From contig JAASSQ010000052.1 in NCBI GenBank assembly GCA_021767845.1, forward strand, positions 1-14,087: 14,087 bases of DNA, given 5' to 3'. Every line of letters starts with the position of its first letter. Position 1 is the first letter of the stretch. Below are positions 13,050 to 14,087 of the stretch, in pieces. Made by a program: the position numbers and the translations under genes. The notes under the pieces are model-generated. The model was not told where the DNA came from and made no database searches. It saw only the letters and a program-made list of their open reading frames with translations. Origin of the DNA: Roseovarius sp. (GTDB lineage Bacteria > Pseudomonadota > Alphaproteobacteria > Rhodobacterales > Rhodobacteraceae).

Positions 13050-14087
13050 TCAGGTCAGCGCGTCCTCCGCCGCCTTGCACAGCCGCAAAAGCCGCTCCTC
13101 CTGCATCGGCGTGCCGCACAGCAGGATACCGCAGCCCGGCCGCCCGGTGGGCAGGGTCACGGCGGGCAGACCCATCAGGTTGCCCACGCGGGTGTTGCGC
13201 AGGGTCAACAGGTTCTCGGTGACGTAATAATCATCGTCCTGCATCAGCTTCTCGGCATCGGGCGGCAGGTTCGGGGCGGTCGGCATGATGACCGCATCAA
13301 AGCCCGCCATCCGCTCGGCCCAGGCAGCGCGCAGCCCGTCCAGCTTGCGCCAGGCCGCGACGTAATCGGCGCCCTTCACGTCCTTGCCGCCGCGGAACCG
13401 GTCCAGGACCGGGGCGAACATCTTCTCGGGGCTGGCCTCGATCACGTCGGCCCAGGTGCCGTAGGCCTCGGCGGTGTAAAGGATGCCCGACATCGGCATC
13501 GCCTCTTCCACCTCGGGCGCGGCCACCTTTTCCACGGTTGCGCCCGCCGCCTCCAGACGCCCAACCGCCGCGTCGTAGGCGGCCAGCGGCTCGCGCCGGA
13601 TGTCGTCCAGAACCACCGATTGCAGCGCGGCCAGCCGCACCCCTTTCAGGCTGGCGCCGCGCAGGTCGGCGGCGCGGCTGCGCCCGTCCAGCACCGCCAG
13701 CAGCAGCGCGGCATCCTCCACGCTGCGCGTCAGCGGCCCCACCGTGTCGAACCGCTCGGCCAGCGGCACCACGCCGTCAAGCGAGATCCGCCCCGCCGTG
13801 GTCTTCAGCCCCACCAGATCGTTCCACGCCGCCGGAATGCGCACCGAGCCGCCCGTGTCGCTGCCGATCCCGGCCGCGGCCAGCCCGAAGGCCACGCTGG
13901 CCCCGGCGCCCGAGCTTGACCCCCCCGGCACCGCCTTGGGGTCGTTCACGTTGGGCGGCGTCGCGGTTTGGGGGTTCAGCCCCAGACCCGAGAAGGCCAG
14001 CTCGCTCATATGCGTCTTGCCCAGGCAGACCAGCCCGGCGCGCGTGGCCCGGGCCAGAACCCGCGCATCGCGCTGCGGCACCCGGCC
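13050..14087 (-). CDS. Amidase-signature family amidase, 3' part
   Basis: The frame is open to the window edge (G-R-V-P-Q-R-D), so the start lies outside; 345 residues are visible, roughly the last three quarters of a typical amidase. The Ser-cisSer-Lys machinery is complete: the lysine of CLGKTHMSE (codon 14018-14016), the GGSSSGAGASVA loop, and the nucleophilic serine of GSDTGGSVRIP (codon 13847-13845). Such enzymes hydrolyse carboxamides to acid plus ammonia in the cytoplasm. The family covers GatA, allophanate hydrolase and many general amidases; no gatB or gatC is next to it and the C-terminal half is not GatA-like in my reading, so a metabolic amidase is more likely. The substrate is unknown. 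Confidence 0.9.
   Translation of the reverse strand, partial: GRVPQRDARVLARATRAGLVCLGKTHMSELAFSGLGLNPQTATPPNVNDPKAVPGGSSSGAGASVAFGLAAAGIGSDTGGSVRIPAAWNDLVGLKTTAGRISLDGVVPLAERFDTVGPLTRSVEDAALLLAVLDGRSRAADLRGASLKGVRLAALQSVVLDDIRREPLAAYDAAVGRLEAAGATVEKVAAPEVEEAMPMSGILYTAEAYGTWADVIEASPEKMFAPVLDRFRGGKDVKGADYVAAWRKLDGLRAAWAERMAGFDAVIMPTAPNLPPDAEKLMQDDDYYVTENLLTLRNTRVGNLMGLPAVTLPTGRPGCGILLCGTPMQEERLLRLCKAAEDALT

Noticed and set aside
1..14087. Mobile element, prophage or CRISPR content
   Set aside because: No transposase, integrase, phage gene, spaced direct repeats, tRNA-linked att site or clear foreign base composition was seen.

Overview
The window is high-GC alphaproteobacterial chromosome. The gene content points to Rhodobacterales, probably the Roseobacter group: a GcvT-fused dimethylglycine/sarcosine dehydrogenase-like enzyme, an alphaproteobacterial ftsK, lolA next to ftsK, hspQ, an ExoD-family gene, and G/C-rich intergenic hairpin repeats. 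This assignment rests on recognised protein families, not on a marker gene. No rRNA, tRNA, CRISPR array, transposase, integrase or phage gene is visible, so this looks like a core chromosomal segment and not a mobile island.

Left part (1-5322). The window opens inside the 3' end of a large FAD/folate-dependent demethylating dehydrogenase (+). It converges on a thiolase (-) across a bidirectional terminator and a hairpin repeat. The thiolase is divergent from a two-gene operon (+) encoding a STAS anti-anti-sigma-like protein and an RsbW-like ATPase, a partner-switching pair with no sigma factor or phosphatase beside it. A 236-bp gap with strong hairpins and a candidate promoter leads to a gamma-glutamyltransferase-family Ntn hydrolase (+). 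It keeps the processing threonine but lacks the residues that bind gamma-glutamyl substrates.

Middle (5323-7413). hspQ (-) is divergent from an AEC-family permease (+). The permease appears to be preceded by an 11-codon ORF that carries the good ribosome binding site and overlaps the permease start by GTGA. A small lytic-transglycosylase lipoprotein (+) follows.

Right part (7414-14087), all on the minus strand. In transcription order: an amidase (5' end outside the window), a class I/II aminotransferase resembling N-succinyldiaminopimelate aminotransferase, the DNA translocase FtsK, an ExoD-family membrane protein and the lipoprotein chaperone LolA. The gap from aminotransferase to ftsK is only 20 bp, so these two are probably co-transcribed. 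Envelope and division functions (lytic transglycosylase, LolA, FtsK, possibly a DAP-pathway aminotransferase) cluster here.

No obviously new multi-gene system was found. The items most worth a second look are the altered active site of the GGT-like enzyme, the leader-ORF arrangement upstream of the permease, the two related hairpin repeats behind minus-strand genes, and the hairpin-rich gap at 3509-3744.
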